Both the position numbers and the translations under genes were made by a program. This document shows positions 17,176-25,901 of a stretch of DNA of 48,278 nt, in pieces. The notes beneath the pieces are model-generated. The model searched no databases, had not been told where the DNA came from, and saw only the letters and a program-made list of their open reading frames with translations. The DNA is from CAYLLT01 sp964591605 (GTDB taxonomy: Bacteria; Planctomycetota; Phycisphaerae; UBA1845; PWPN01): contig CAZQEN010000007.1 in the NCBI GenBank assembly GCA_964591605.1, positions 1-48,278 on the forward strand. Direction: 5' to 3'. Every line of letters starts with the position of its first letter. Position 1 is the first letter of the stretch.

Positions 17176-17940
17176 TCAGTGCTTGATCCAATCATACCCA
17201 AGGCTCAGCAGTGCTACAAGAACAGAGGCAACGAGGGTGTACTTGATGATCTTGAGTCGATTGGCAATCTCGCGGTCGCGCCACTCGCCGAGGCGGAGGT
17301 CGATTTCATCGAGCTTGCGGTCGATGCGCAGCTCGATCTCGTCGAGTTTCTCGCGCACGTAGTCGTCGGCCACGCCGCGGAGCCGCCGGGCGATTCCGCC
17401 GACGACGCCCTCCTCGACGATCTGCTCCTTGAGCGATGAGGGGGCGATGGCCTTGTCCTCGGGCAGGAAGCGGTACTCGCCCTCCTGATTCCCGTCGACC
17501 ATCCGGCCGATCACGGAAGCGATCAGTTTGCGCCGGCGCCGCTGCACCTTGTCCCAGAGCGACTCGTGCGAGCGCATGAGCCGCTCGATTTCTTCGATGC
17601 TCTGGTCTTCACGGGCGGGGACGCCGCGCAGCCGGGCCAGGGCCAGCACCCCGCGGTGGCTGAGGCCGTCCATTTTCATGCGTTTGATGGAGGCGATCTC
17701 CCTGGCGAGCTGCTCCTTGCTGGCGGAGGCCCGCACCGGCCGCCGGGCCCACACGACGATATCCAGGAGCGCCTCGCGGTCGAGCTCGACCAGGAGCTCC
17801 TGCCGCTCGCGCACGAGCCGCAGCAGTTCGCCCTGGGGCGTCGTGCGGTCCAGCTCGAGGCCCAGCTCACGACCGTAGTGGACGAGCTCATCGAGCGGGA
17901 GTTCGCTGATGCCCACCGCCTTTTTCGCCTGCTCTGGCAT
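17176..17940 (-). CDS. Tail-anchored protein with SAP/Rho-N-like helix repeats
   Basis: 254 aa. The first 120 residues contain three helix-extended-helix modules (LPLDELVHYGRELGL, ALLDIVVWARRP...SKEQLAREI, LSHRGVLALARLRG...SIEEIERLM) that resemble SAP or Rho N-terminal repeats, folds often used to bind nucleic acid or protein. A basic stretch (QRRRRKL), a charged amphipathic region with EIELRIDRKLDEIDLRL coiled coil, and a single C-terminal TM helix (TLVASVLVALLSLGYDWI) follow; only KH lies after it. The protein is therefore tail-anchored with the body in the cytoplasm. Its gene is 9 bases downstream of a two-helix membrane protein. Repeat identity is by eye and should be treated as moderate. 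Confidence 0.6.
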   Translation of the reverse strand: MPEQAKKAVGISELPLDELVHYGRELGLELDRTTPQGELLRLVRERQELLVELDREALLDIVVWARRPVRASASKEQLAREIASIKRMKMDGLSHRGVLALARLRGVPAREDQSIEEIERLMRSHESLWDKVQRRRRKLIASVIGRMVDGNQEGEYRFLPEDKAIAPSSLKEQIVEEGVVGGIARRLRGVADDYVREKLDEIELRIDRKLDEIDLRLGEWRDREIANRLKIIKYTLVASVLVALLSLGYDWIKH

Positions 17941-17949
17941 GCCGGTGCG

Positions 17950-18273
17950 TCACCTCCTCTCGATCATGTGATGCAGATACACGATATAGAAAAACAGGGC
18001 GGTGAGCGCCGCGATCTGCAGCAGCTCGAACCCGAATCGCCGGATCCGGGTCCGCAGCAGGAGCACGACGGCGTAGTTGCCCACGCGCTGCATTTCACGC
18101 GAGCTCTGGAACCACTGCAGATATCCCCAGAGCCAGTTCCACGTCACGATCACGGCGTACACCGTGCAGATGATGGCCAGCAGCCAGCGGAACGTGTCGA
18201 AGAAGTCGAGCTCGGCGATCAGTTCTCGCATGGGTGTGAAAGACTGGCTGAATCCGGGCATCCGGATACTCAT
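17950..18273 (-). CDS. Small two-helix membrane protein
   Basis: 107 aa. Two hydrophobic helices, about residues 30-50 (LLAIICTVYAVIVTWNWLWGY) and 80-100 (LLQIAALTALFFYIVYL), separated by a charged loop with RTRIRRFG. GGAGG is 12 bases before the ATG. The 9-base gap to the tail-anchored protein gene implies one operon and perhaps one membrane complex. No family recognised. Confidence 0.65.
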   Translation of the reverse strand: MSIRMPGFSQSFTPMRELIAELDFFDTFRWLLAIICTVYAVIVTWNWLWGYLQWFQSSREMQRVGNYAVVLLLRTRIRRFGFELLQIAALTALFFYIVYLHHMIERR

Positions 18274-18432
18274 TCGCCCCTGTCGCCTCCGACTCGGGGT
18301 GCAGGTTCAAGGGCTGTGCCGCTTCGACCTCCGCCTCGCCCATCCGGCCCCTTGTCGGACGCGGCTGGCCCACGATATTATCGTCGGCGCAGCCGTTTCG
18401 CCCACCCCTCCGCGCACGCGACAGGAGCACCG

Positions 18433-18756
18433 ATGTCCCAGCCCAAACAGACCGTGGTATCTTTCCGAGTCGATCAACATCTGGCAGAAGTGCTCAACAG
18501 CCTGCCCGACAAGTCCGCATTCATCCGCGACGCGATTCTGCGACGCTTTTACACGACCTGCCCGTTCTGTCGGGGCCGCGGGGTGCTGCCGCAGGTGATC
18601 CTCGACTGGTTGCGGGCCCGCCTGCCCGAGTACGCGGCCATCGAGTGTAGCTGCTGCCATTATCAGTATCCCGCCGAACTGTTTGCGTCGGCTGAGGAGC
18701 CGGCCGACGGAGCATTCGTCTGCCCGCACTGCGGTGAGCACGACCACACGCACTAA
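18433..18756 (+). CDS. Ribbon-helix-helix protein with Cys-rich zinc-ribbon-like domain
   Basis: 107 aa, ACAGGAG 5 bases before the ATG. Residues 6-39 (TVVSFRVDQHLAEVLNSL then SAFIRDAILRRF) have the beta-helix-helix pattern of CopG/NikR-type DNA-binding proteins. Then come C43xxC46 followed by RGRG, C72xCC75, C97xxC100 and the His-rich tail GEHDHTH. The six to seven Cys and three His are well placed to bind metal. The gene lies just upstream, on the same strand, of an AT-rich control region and a zinc/manganese-type ABC importer, so a metal-sensing repressor of that importer is the natural hypothesis. The regulator-plus-ribbon combination is not one I can match to a named family. Confidence 0.7.
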   Translation: MSQPKQTVVSFRVDQHLAEVLNSLPDKSAFIRDAILRRFYTTCPFCRGRGVLPQVILDWLRARLPEYAAIECSCCHYQYPAELFASAEEPADGAFVCPHCGEHDHTH

Positions 18757-18826
18757 ATCTTTGTCATATAATACTTTACGGTATCACGACATCGATGTTG
18801 ACAACGTAATACGAAGATTCTAAGCT
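18757..18826 (+). promoter_or_regulatory. AT-rich promoter/operator region of the metal importer
   Basis: A markedly AT-rich 70 bases in GC-rich surroundings. TTGACA (18798-18803) and TAAGCT (18821-18826) are 17 bases apart, and TATAAT occurs at 18767-18772. Palindromic features: ACATCGATGT (18789-18798) overlapping the -35 box, the pair TTGTCA (18761-18766) and TGACAA (18799-18804), and ATAC-N6-GTAT (18771-18784). A repressor bound here would block the -35 box. Confidence 0.5.
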
Positions 18827-19012
18827 TCCCATGGACCCGGCCCCCTGCTGCCGCCGGGGCAGCGGAGAACTCGTCGATGTTCCGGCCGTCTGAGCGGGGC
18901 CCGGTCGGCTCAGGCCAGGCAGAGGGGAACGGGCAGGGCCACGACCATCGGGGGCGGCTCCAGCGCCGTTTCAGACCACGCGAGGGGAAGCGTCGTATGG
19001 AATGGCGGAAAC

Positions 19013-20038
19013 ATGACAAGCACGACGCGACAGTTGGGGCTTCGTCCGTGGCATCTGCTCCTGGTCGGGCTGGCGGCGGTCGTTGTGTTTGCCTGGCTGC
19101 CGGCTCGCTGTGACGTTCAGGCTGACCGCAAGCACGGGGCGGAGACGGCGACTCGTCCGGCACGCGACCCACTCCGGATCGTCTGCACCTTTTTGCCGAC
19201 CTACGTATTCACGCTGAATGTGATCCAGGGCGTCCCGGGGGTGACGGCTGAGCTGCTGGTTTCACCGAATGTGGGCTGCCCCCATGAGTACAGCCTGCGT
19301 CCGGAGGACCTCAAACGCGTGGCCCGTGCCGATATCGTCGTCTCCAACGGACTGGATCTCGATCCATTCCTCGACCAGCTTCGAGCCGCGGCGCCTGGCG
19401 TCCGGATCCTCACGATCTCTGACGATTGTCAGGTGATTTGCAGCACGCATGAGGCCGGCTCGTCGGCCGGGCACGATCACGCGCACAATCATGCGGACGA
19501 CCACGAGGCGAATCCGCACGTCTGGGTCTCGCCGTTCGAGGCGGCCCGGCAGGTCACGACCCTCGCCGGCAAGCTGGCAGACGCCGACCCGGCCCATGGG
19601 GATCAATACCGCCGAAACGGCGCCGCCTACGTATCGGGGCCTCTGGCCCGTCTGCAACAGGGGTGCACGAAGCTCTCGGCAAGTCTGGCCGGACGCAACC
19701 GCGGCATCGTCACGTTCCACGATGCGTTCGCCTACCTGGCCCGCGATTTGAATCTGCAGGTGGTGGCCACGCTGACCCAGGATCCCGAGCACGCACCATC
19801 GGCGCGGCAGATCGCGGATACGGTGAATCTCATCCGGCAGTCGGGTGCGGCCGCGATCTTCTACGAGCCCGCCTATCCGGCGGGGCTGGCCCAGACGATC
19901 TCCCGCGAGACGGGCGCAGCGCTGTATCCGCTGAACCCGTTCAACAGCATGGAAGGTAAACCCACTTACAGGTCCTATGAAGAAGTCATGGAGGAGAACC
20001 TCCGCGTGCTGGCCCGAGCGCTGGGGGGTTCGTCATGA
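19013..20038 (+). CDS. znuA: Zinc/manganese ABC transporter substrate-binding protein (ZnuA-like)
   Basis: 341 aa. N-terminal hydrophobic helix (HLLLVGLAAVVVFAWL) exports or anchors it; PARC at its end is a poor lipobox. Cluster A-1 metal-binding features are all present: GCPHEYSLRPEDL (first His), the His/Asp-rich loop GHDHAHNHADDHEANPHVW, TFHDAF (third His) and a carboxylate in YEPAYP. The His-rich loop favours zinc over manganese. The gene overlaps the ATPase gene by four bases (ATGA). The ribosome-binding site is weak (GGCGG). The start is consistent with the signal sequence. Confidence 0.88.
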   Translation: MTSTTRQLGLRPWHLLLVGLAAVVVFAWLPARCDVQADRKHGAETATRPARDPLRIVCTFLPTYVFTLNVIQGVPGVTAELLVSPNVGCPHEYSLRPEDLKRVARADIVVSNGLDLDPFLDQLRAAAPGVRILTISDDCQVICSTHEAGSSAGHDHAHNHADDHEANPHVWVSPFEAARQVTTLAGKLADADPAHGDQYRRNGAAYVSGPLARLQQGCTKLSASLAGRNRGIVTFHDAFAYLARDLNLQVVATLTQDPEHAPSARQIADTVNLIRQSGAAAIFYEPAYPAGLAQTISRETGAALYPLNPFNSMEGKPTYRSYEEVMEENLRVLARALGGSS

Positions 20039-20835
20039 CCACGCCCGCACGCGCTCCGGCCGGGCAGTTCGCCCTGCGGCTGACCGACGTGACGGTGACG
20101 CTCGGGGGGCGGGAGATTCTCTCCCATGTGAGCTTCGAGCCCGCGGTCGGGAAGATCAACGCGATCATCGGGCCGAACGGAGCGGGCAAGACGACGCTGC
20201 TGCGGGCCGTGCTGGGGCTGCTGCCGTACACCGGCACGATCGAGGTCGGCCGGGATGCCCGCGGCCGGCCGCTGCGTATCGGATACGTGCCGCAGCGGCT
20301 GGACTTTGACCGCGGGATGCCGCTGTCGGTGATCGATTTTCTGTGCGCGGGCGCCCAGCGCCGCCCGCTGTGGCTGGGCCATTCGCATCGGGCCCGGCGG
20401 ATCGCCCGCGGTGAACTCGAGCGGGTCGGGGCCGGCGGGTGGGAAGACCGGCCCCTGGGCAGGCTGTCGGGCGGCGAGCTGCAGCGCGTTCTGCTGGCGA
20501 TGGCCCTGGCCGCCGAGCCGGACATCCTGCTGCTCGATGAGCCGGTCGCGGGCGTCGATGTGTCGGGGGAGGAGCTGTTCTGCGACCTGCTCGGTTCCCT
20601 CCACAAGGAGGGTCGGTACACGATGCTGCTGGTCAGCCACGACCTGAGCATCGTTACCGAGCACGCGCAGTACATCCTGTGCCTGAACGGAGGCGTGCAG
20701 TGCCAGGGCGAAACGGTGCAGACCCTGACCGCCGAGAACCTGAAGGCCCTTTACCGCTCCGGAGTCGGATTCGCCGGGCATGCGCATTCGCACGAGGGGC
20801 ATTCGCACGATCACGGGCACGTGCATCATCATTGA
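20035..20835 (+). CDS. znuC: Zinc/manganese ABC transporter ATPase (ZnuC-like)
   Basis: 266 aa. Walker A GPNGAGKTT (about residue 44), ABC signature RLSGGELQR, Walker B ILLLDEP and the switch His in LVSHD are all intact, so it should power import. The C-terminus carries HAHSHEGHSHDHGHVHHH, a His-rich tail seen in some zinc-importer ATPases and a possible metal store or sensor. It is translationally coupled to the binding protein. The permease gene follows only after a 246-base spacer holding heptad repeats. Confidence 0.92.
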   Translation: MTTPARAPAGQFALRLTDVTVTLGGREILSHVSFEPAVGKINAIIGPNGAGKTTLLRAVLGLLPYTGTIEVGRDARGRPLRIGYVPQRLDFDRGMPLSVIDFLCAGAQRRPLWLGHSHRARRIARGELERVGAGGWEDRPLGRLSGGELQRVLLAMALAAEPDILLLDEPVAGVDVSGEELFCDLLGSLHKEGRYTMLLVSHDLSIVTEHAQYILCLNGGVQCQGETVQTLTAENLKALYRSGVGFAGHAHSHEGHSHDHGHVHHH

Positions 20836-20933
20836 CTCGCGTGCAGGGGAGAACCTGAAGCGCACCGGGGCGGGGTCGGGCGCGAGTCAGCATCGGATGG
20901 GAGATCGTTCGAGATCGGATATCCGGCGTGGGC

Positions 20934-20997
20934 ATCTGAGATTTGAGATCCGAGATTTGAGATTTGAGATTGGGGATTCGAGAACTGAGATTGGAGG
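20934..20997. repeat. GAGATTT heptad repeat array inside the importer operon
   Basis: Nine or so imperfect tandem units of GAGATTT/GAGATCC/GAGATTG fill this stretch, between the ATPase and permease genes. A shorter copy of the same heptad lies at 9189-9217. It encodes nothing plausible. The 246-base spacer contains no promoter or gene that I can see. Confidence 0.8.
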
Positions 20998-21081
20998 GCC
21001 TGACATCGAAAGAAGATGAGCGGTGAGAGGCCAGGGAAAGCCGGCAGGGGTGGAGTGGGAGATGCGAATTGAGGCTGTCCG

Positions 21082-21978
21082 ATGATGTCGCTCGACTGGT
21101 GGACAACCGCGGGCCTTCCGGCGGTGCATCACGCCATGCAGCGGGTGCTGCCCTTTGAATGGGCGCAGTATCCGTTCATGCTGAATGCGCTTATCGAATG
21201 CGTGCTGCTCACGCCGATCTGCGCCGCCATGGGGGTAAAAATCGTCAACTACCGGATGGCGTTCTTCTCCGATGCCATCGCCCACTCGGCCTTCGCAGGC
21301 GTGGCACTCGGCTTCCTCCTCAACGAGCTGCTGGCCGGCTGGGGCGGATTCGACCCGCGGATCGCCCTGATTGCGTTCGGCCTGCTCATTGCACTCGGAA
21401 TCGCATTCGTGCGCCGGCGGACGGAGCTGTCGAACGACACGGTGATTGGCGTGTTCTTCAGCACGGTGGTCGCACTGGGGATTGCCCTGATCACCAGCAG
21501 TCAGGCCCGCACGACGCGTTTCGCGGGGTACCTGTACGGGGACATTCTCACGCTGGATGCGGCGGACCTGGCCCTGACGGCCGGGCTGGCCGTGCTCGTC
21601 ATCGGCTTCATGGTGCTGGCGTTCAATTCGCTCACGCTGGTGGGCCTGAACGCCGAGCTGGCCCACAGCCGCGGGGTGCACGTGCGGCTGTATGATTATA
21701 TCTTCTCACTGCTTCTGGCGCTGGTGGTTACCATTTCGATCCGGACGGCGGGGATTCTGCTCGTCTCGGCGCTGCTGATCGTTCCGGCGGCGGCCGCCCG
21801 CAACCTGGCCCGCGACATTGGCGGCATGCTGCGGTGGGCGATGGTGCTCGGGCTGCTGAGCGGACTCATCGGGACGCTGGCCTCGTATTCGTCGCACCTG
21901 GGCAACGTGAGCACCGGCTCGCTGGTTGTGCTCGTGGCGGCGGGATTCTTCGCGCTCAGTTTCTTCGTTCGCCACTGA
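21082..21978 (+). CDS. znuB: Zinc/manganese ABC transporter permease (ZnuB-like)
   Basis: 298 aa with about eight TM helices; family hallmarks are MGVKIVNYRMAFFSDAIAHSAFAGVALG near the N-terminus, LYGDILTLDAADL, NAELAHSRGV in the coupling region and RTAGILLVSALLIVPAAAA. It forms the membrane channel for the ZnuA/ZnuC pair upstream. Two adjacent ATG codons start the gene. Its last 23 bases overlap the 3' end of the convergent SGNH-hydrolase gene. Confidence 0.92.
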   Translation: MMSLDWWTTAGLPAVHHAMQRVLPFEWAQYPFMLNALIECVLLTPICAAMGVKIVNYRMAFFSDAIAHSAFAGVALGFLLNELLAGWGGFDPRIALIAFGLLIALGIAFVRRRTELSNDTVIGVFFSTVVALGIALITSSQARTTRFAGYLYGDILTLDAADLALTAGLAVLVIGFMVLAFNSLTLVGLNAELAHSRGVHVRLYDYIFSLLLALVVTISIRTAGILLVSALLIVPAAAARNLARDIGGMLRWAMVLGLLSGLIGTLASYSSHLGNVSTGSLVVLVAAGFFALSFFVRH

Positions 21979-23524
21979 CCTGGCTCGAAGCGGGAGCCCG
22001 CAGCACGCCGGCGACCTGCCCGGCCAGAGCCGCCGCGACGACGCGGTTGAGCTGCGGGCTCGGGTGCGGGTCGAAGCGATTCGCGTGGTATCGCCGCTCA
22101 TTCACGTTGACCAGCCGGCTCACGTCGATGGCTGGCACGCGGAGGTCCGCGAAGAGTCTGGCCATGCGGTCGATCGCGTGGCGATGCGGCCCGGCATCCG
22201 TGGGCATGTTCAGGTACGGATAGATCACGCAGACCGGTCGGGCGCCCCGGTGCCGGATGAGCGTGATCAGCTCCTGCACGCGGCGGGCCTGGGACGCGAA
22301 GACCTTTTCATCGGCATATCGGCCGAGTCCGGCATCCAGCGGCCCGCGCAGATCGCCTGCGTGAAGGAGCGAATAGACGCGCCACTCGAGGAACTCGAAG
22401 GCATCACTGCTGGCGGTGAGCGGCGAGAGGACGAGCGCGGCCCGATCATGCGGTCTGGCGAACTGCCGATCCTCGATGTCGTTCAGGTGATACGCGAGCA
22501 CGACGGCGTGAGGCGCCAGGGGCACGGCATCGCGGCGAAAGAGCTCGATCTCCCGCGTCGTATCGACCCCGCCCCGCGCCACCGTGTAGACCTCGGCTCC
22601 ATCGAGGCCGGTCTGCCTCAGGGACTTCTGCAACTGCGGGCCGAGCAGGTCTTCATACGCGTTGATCCCGATGCCGAAGGCGAAGGAATCCCCGAGCAGG
22701 ACGACCCGCGGGCCGGGCGGCAGGTGCGCCGGGTCGGGAAACTCGCGATCCCGATAGCCCAGCGTGTTGAAGCGTCCGTGCTTCTGCAAGTGCCGAACGC
22801 ACGTCCGGAGTTCTCCGTTCGCATCTGAGCAGTCGTAGACGTGACGGAAGTAGACCTCGACGCCGACCGCGGCCGCGAGCAGGCCGGCCATGACGCCGGC
22901 GAGAGCTGACTTCCAGCGCCCCGGAGCGCTGCCTTTCGAGTGCCGGGTCTGCCTCCACCAGAGGAACTGGAGGCCCAGCCAGCCGATCACTCCGGCCGCG
23001 AGCAGCAGCGGCAGGTTGCTGCGGCTCAGACCTTGTGAAGCCATCGCCAGCAGCCCGCCGCAGAGCCCCGCGAGCACCACGCTGCTGATCGGCGGGCGGC
23101 CAAGGGGCGCCAGGGCGGCGCCCATCGCGAACGAGGCAAAAGCGAGCGCCGGCCAGAGCAACCACCCGACGGAATGACTCCACGAGACCGCGCCCGCGCA
23201 CAATCCTCCGACGAGCATCCAGATGGCGGGTGCAACGAGGCCGGCGGTCGGCGATCCGGGCGGGGATGATACCCATCGCGCGCGGATCCCATTCCAGGCG
23301 CCCAACAGAACGCATGCGATCGCCGCCCACAACCGGGGGTCCCAGCGCAGCCGGTCGATCAGCAGCAGCAGGATGAGGGCGATCGCTCCGCCCCGGCGCG
23401 AGCCGGCGCCGTACACCTCCGACAGCGTCAGAAACCACGGCGCGAGCAGCGCCAACAAGCACACCCGCTCGACCCACGCTGAGGCCAGGTCCTGCTCATA
23501 TCCAAATAACGCCGAGAGATCCAT
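21956..23524 (-). CDS. Polytopic membrane protein with C-terminal SGNH/GDSL hydrolase domain
   Basis: 522 aa. The N-terminal 240 residues hold about eight hydrophobic helices (for example LCLLALLAPWFL and IALILLLLI). The C-terminal half is an SGNH hydrolase: block I LLGDSFAFG with nucleophile Ser, a block III-like AYHLNDIED and block V FDPHPSP with the catalytic Asp/His pair. Such fusions are often exported-side esterases acting on polysaccharide O-acyl groups; that is inference. The ATG at 23524 has no clear ribosome-binding site. The gene is divergent from the helicase and converges on znuB with a 23-base 3' overlap. Confidence 0.8.
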   Translation of the reverse strand: MDLSALFGYEQDLASAWVERVCLLALLAPWFLTLSEVYGAGSRRGGAIALILLLLIDRLRWDPRLWAAIACVLLGAWNGIRARWVSSPPGSPTAGLVAPAIWMLVGGLCAGAVSWSHSVGWLLWPALAFASFAMGAALAPLGRPPISSVVLAGLCGGLLAMASQGLSRSNLPLLLAAGVIGWLGLQFLWWRQTRHSKGSAPGRWKSALAGVMAGLLAAAVGVEVYFRHVYDCSDANGELRTCVRHLQKHGRFNTLGYRDREFPDPAHLPPGPRVVLLGDSFAFGIGINAYEDLLGPQLQKSLRQTGLDGAEVYTVARGGVDTTREIELFRRDAVPLAPHAVVLAYHLNDIEDRQFARPHDRAALVLSPLTASSDAFEFLEWRVYSLLHAGDLRGPLDAGLGRYADEKVFASQARRVQELITLIRHRGARPVCVIYPYLNMPTDAGPHRHAIDRMARLFADLRVPAIDVSRLVNVNERRYHANRFDPHPSPQLNRVVAAALAGQVAGVLRAPASSQVSGERRN

Positions 23525-23632
23525 ATAATGCTTCGCACCACGCGGGCCTGCAGCAGCAGATGTTATCCCGGCGACGCGGATGGGCGAAATCGGGCGCGGC
23601 TGCGGTCGACGCGGCGGGTTGGGGGATGCCTT

Positions 23633-25876
23633 TTGGATACCGATGAGTTGCTGAAGAACCTCACCGATCCGCAGCGCGAAGCGGTGACTCACGCCGACGG
23701 ACCGCTGCTCGTGCTCGCGGGTCCGGGCAGCGGCAAAACCCGCGTGATCACGCATCGCGCCGCCTATCTGGCCTGCACGGTCACCCGCGGCTGGCACATC
23801 CTGGCAATCACGTTCACCAACAAGGCCGCCAACGAGATGGCGGAACGCATGCGGCGGCTCGAAGTGGCCGGTGTGACCTGCAGCACGTTTCACTCGTTCT
23901 GCGCCCGACTGCTGCGGATTCACGGCCGGCAGGCGGGCCTGCAGCCCAACTTCTCGATCTTTGACGATTCTGACCAGGAATCGGCGATGAAGCAGGCGCT
24001 GCAGCGGGTGAACCTCTCGGCGGACAACTTCACTCCCGGCAACATGCTTCATACGATCAGCCGCGCGAAGAACGACATGCTCACGCCTGACGAATACGAG
24101 AGCCGCGGCGGCGGGTGGCTGGACAAGGCGGTGGCCCGCGTCTACCGCGAATACGAGAAGGTGCTCGCGGAGCAGAACGCGCTCGATTTCGACGATCTGC
24201 TGCTCAAGACCGCGTGGATGCTGCGCGACCACTCGGATATCCGCGAGCAGCTCGAGGAGCGCTATCGGTACGTCCTGGTCGACGAGTATCAGGACACGAA
24301 TCATGCCCAGTACATGATCGCGCGGCTGCTGGCCATGCGGCGCGAGAATCTGTGCGTGACCGGCGACCCGGACCAGTCGATCTACGCCTGGCGCGGGGCG
24401 AACCTGCACAATATTCTGCAGTTTGAGGAGGATTTTCCCACCGCCCGCGTGGTCCGGCTCGAGCAGAACTACCGCTCGACGCCGGAAATCCTCGCGGCCG
24501 CGGACGCCGTCATCGCCCACAACAAGAAGCGCAAGAAAAAGGCCCTCTGGACCCACAACCCGGGCGGGGCGCAGATCACGGTCGCCGAATGCGAAGACAG
24601 CCACGCTGAGGCGGCGTTCCTGGCCTCCCAGATCCGCCGGTACGTGGCCGATGGCGGACGATACGGCGACATGGCGGTCTTTTACCGCACGAATGCCCTC
24701 TCGCGCAACATCGAGGCCGGGCTGCGCGGCGCGCAGATTCCGTATCAGGTCGCCCGCGGAGTCGCGTTCTATCACCGCAAGGAGATCCGCGACGTTCTGG
24801 CCTATCTGAAGCTCGTGGCCAATCCGCTCGATCGGGTTTCGTTCGAGCGCATCGTCAACACGCCGCCCCGCGGACTCGGCAAAACCACCGTCGAGCGGGT
24901 CATCGCTTATGCCGAAAGCACGAAGCAGACGGCGCTCGAGGCCATTCGCGAGCCGGAGCAGATCCCGGACGCGGGCCGTGCCGTGCGGGCCCTCAAGAAC
25001 TTTTCGGAGCTCATGGACACGATCGCCGCCCTCGCGGGCAGGGGCTCGATTCAGGACACGATTGAATACGCCGTTCAGCACAGCGGCCTGCGCGCGATGT
25101 GGTACCAGGCGCAGGATGAGAGCGCCCTCGAAAACGTGGACGAGTTGATCAACGCCGCCGCCGAGTATGACCGCGTGCACGACGGGGAGACCGGCCCGCC
25201 CATCCTGGACACGCCGGTTTCGTCGGCGGCAAGCGGATCGGTTCCCGATCTCCGCGAAGTGGCCGGAGTGTCAAGGCTCACCGAGTGGCTCACACAGGTG
25301 AGCCTGGTCAGCGACGTCGACGCCATCGATCCGGAGGTCGGGGCGGTCACGATGATGACGCTGCACGCGGCGAAAGGCCTTGAATTCGACTTCGTGCTGA
25401 TGGCCGGGCTCGAGGAGGGGCTGCTGCCCCACCAGCGCAGCCAGATCGAGCGGGCCGACGTGGAAGAGGAACGACGGCTCTGCTTCGTCGGTATGACCCG
25501 TGCCCGGAAATCGCTTACCATGAGCTGCGCCCGGTGGCGCGACCTGCGGGGCGTGCGGCAGCGGACCTCCCGCTCGCGATTCCTGGCGGAATTGCCCAGG
25601 GAGGGCGTGAACTGGGTGTCGGTCGGCGAGGACGGGGAACCGCTGAGCGGGCTGGATGACGAGGAGCAGGAAGCTGGTGAACCGCAGTTGGGCTGCCGCG
25701 ACTGGCGGCGCGGCCAGTACGTGCGGCACCCGCAATACGGCATCGGGCGCGTGCTCTGGATCGAGCCGCGCAACCGGAAAACGCACGCCGGCATCGCCTT
25801 CGCGGCGTACGGCCAGAAGACGTTCATCCTCGAGCACTCCCAACTGGAGATCGTCGAGCCGGACGAACTGTATTGA
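23633..25876 (+). CDS. UvrD/PcrA-type superfamily 1 DNA helicase
   Basis: 747 aa from a TTG at 23633, giving the usual N-terminus (ELLKNLTDPQREAV). Starting at the ATG 23528 would add an Arg-rich leader without family support and would lie near a TATAAT at 23524-23529. Motifs: Q motif PQREAV, Walker A AGPGSGKTR, Ia ITFTNKAA, II LVDEYQDTN, III DQSIYAWRG, IV and V with TLHAAKGLEFDFV, VI RLCFVGMTRARKSL. ATP-dependent 3'-5' unwinding in excision and replication repair. The last 60 residues (LGCRDWRRGQYVRHPQYGIG) are a Tudor-like tail as in PcrA. UvrD and PcrA cannot be told apart safely here. Confidence 0.93.
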   Translation: MDTDELLKNLTDPQREAVTHADGPLLVLAGPGSGKTRVITHRAAYLACTVTRGWHILAITFTNKAANEMAERMRRLEVAGVTCSTFHSFCARLLRIHGRQAGLQPNFSIFDDSDQESAMKQALQRVNLSADNFTPGNMLHTISRAKNDMLTPDEYESRGGGWLDKAVARVYREYEKVLAEQNALDFDDLLLKTAWMLRDHSDIREQLEERYRYVLVDEYQDTNHAQYMIARLLAMRRENLCVTGDPDQSIYAWRGANLHNILQFEEDFPTARVVRLEQNYRSTPEILAAADAVIAHNKKRKKKALWTHNPGGAQITVAECEDSHAEAAFLASQIRRYVADGGRYGDMAVFYRTNALSRNIEAGLRGAQIPYQVARGVAFYHRKEIRDVLAYLKLVANPLDRVSFERIVNTPPRGLGKTTVERVIAYAESTKQTALEAIREPEQIPDAGRAVRALKNFSELMDTIAALAGRGSIQDTIEYAVQHSGLRAMWYQAQDESALENVDELINAAAEYDRVHDGETGPPILDTPVSSAASGSVPDLREVAGVSRLTEWLTQVSLVSDVDAIDPEVGAVTMMTLHAAKGLEFDFVLMAGLEEGLLPHQRSQIERADVEEERRLCFVGMTRARKSLTMSCARWRDLRGVRQRTSRSRFLAELPREGVNWVSVGEDGEPLSGLDDEEQEAGEPQLGCRDWRRGQYVRHPQYGIGRVLWIEPRNRKTHAGIAFAAYGQKTFILEHSQLEIVEPDELY

Positions 25877-25901
25877 CACGCGGAATGTGGAATCAGATGA
25901 G

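Noticed and set aside
18877..19113. Plus-strand frame in front of znuA
   Set aside because: Arg/Gly-rich shadow composition, out of frame with znuA and no start signal.
20934..20997. CRISPR or origin iterons
   Set aside because: Imperfect back-to-back heptads without spacers, not associated with dnaA or rep genes.
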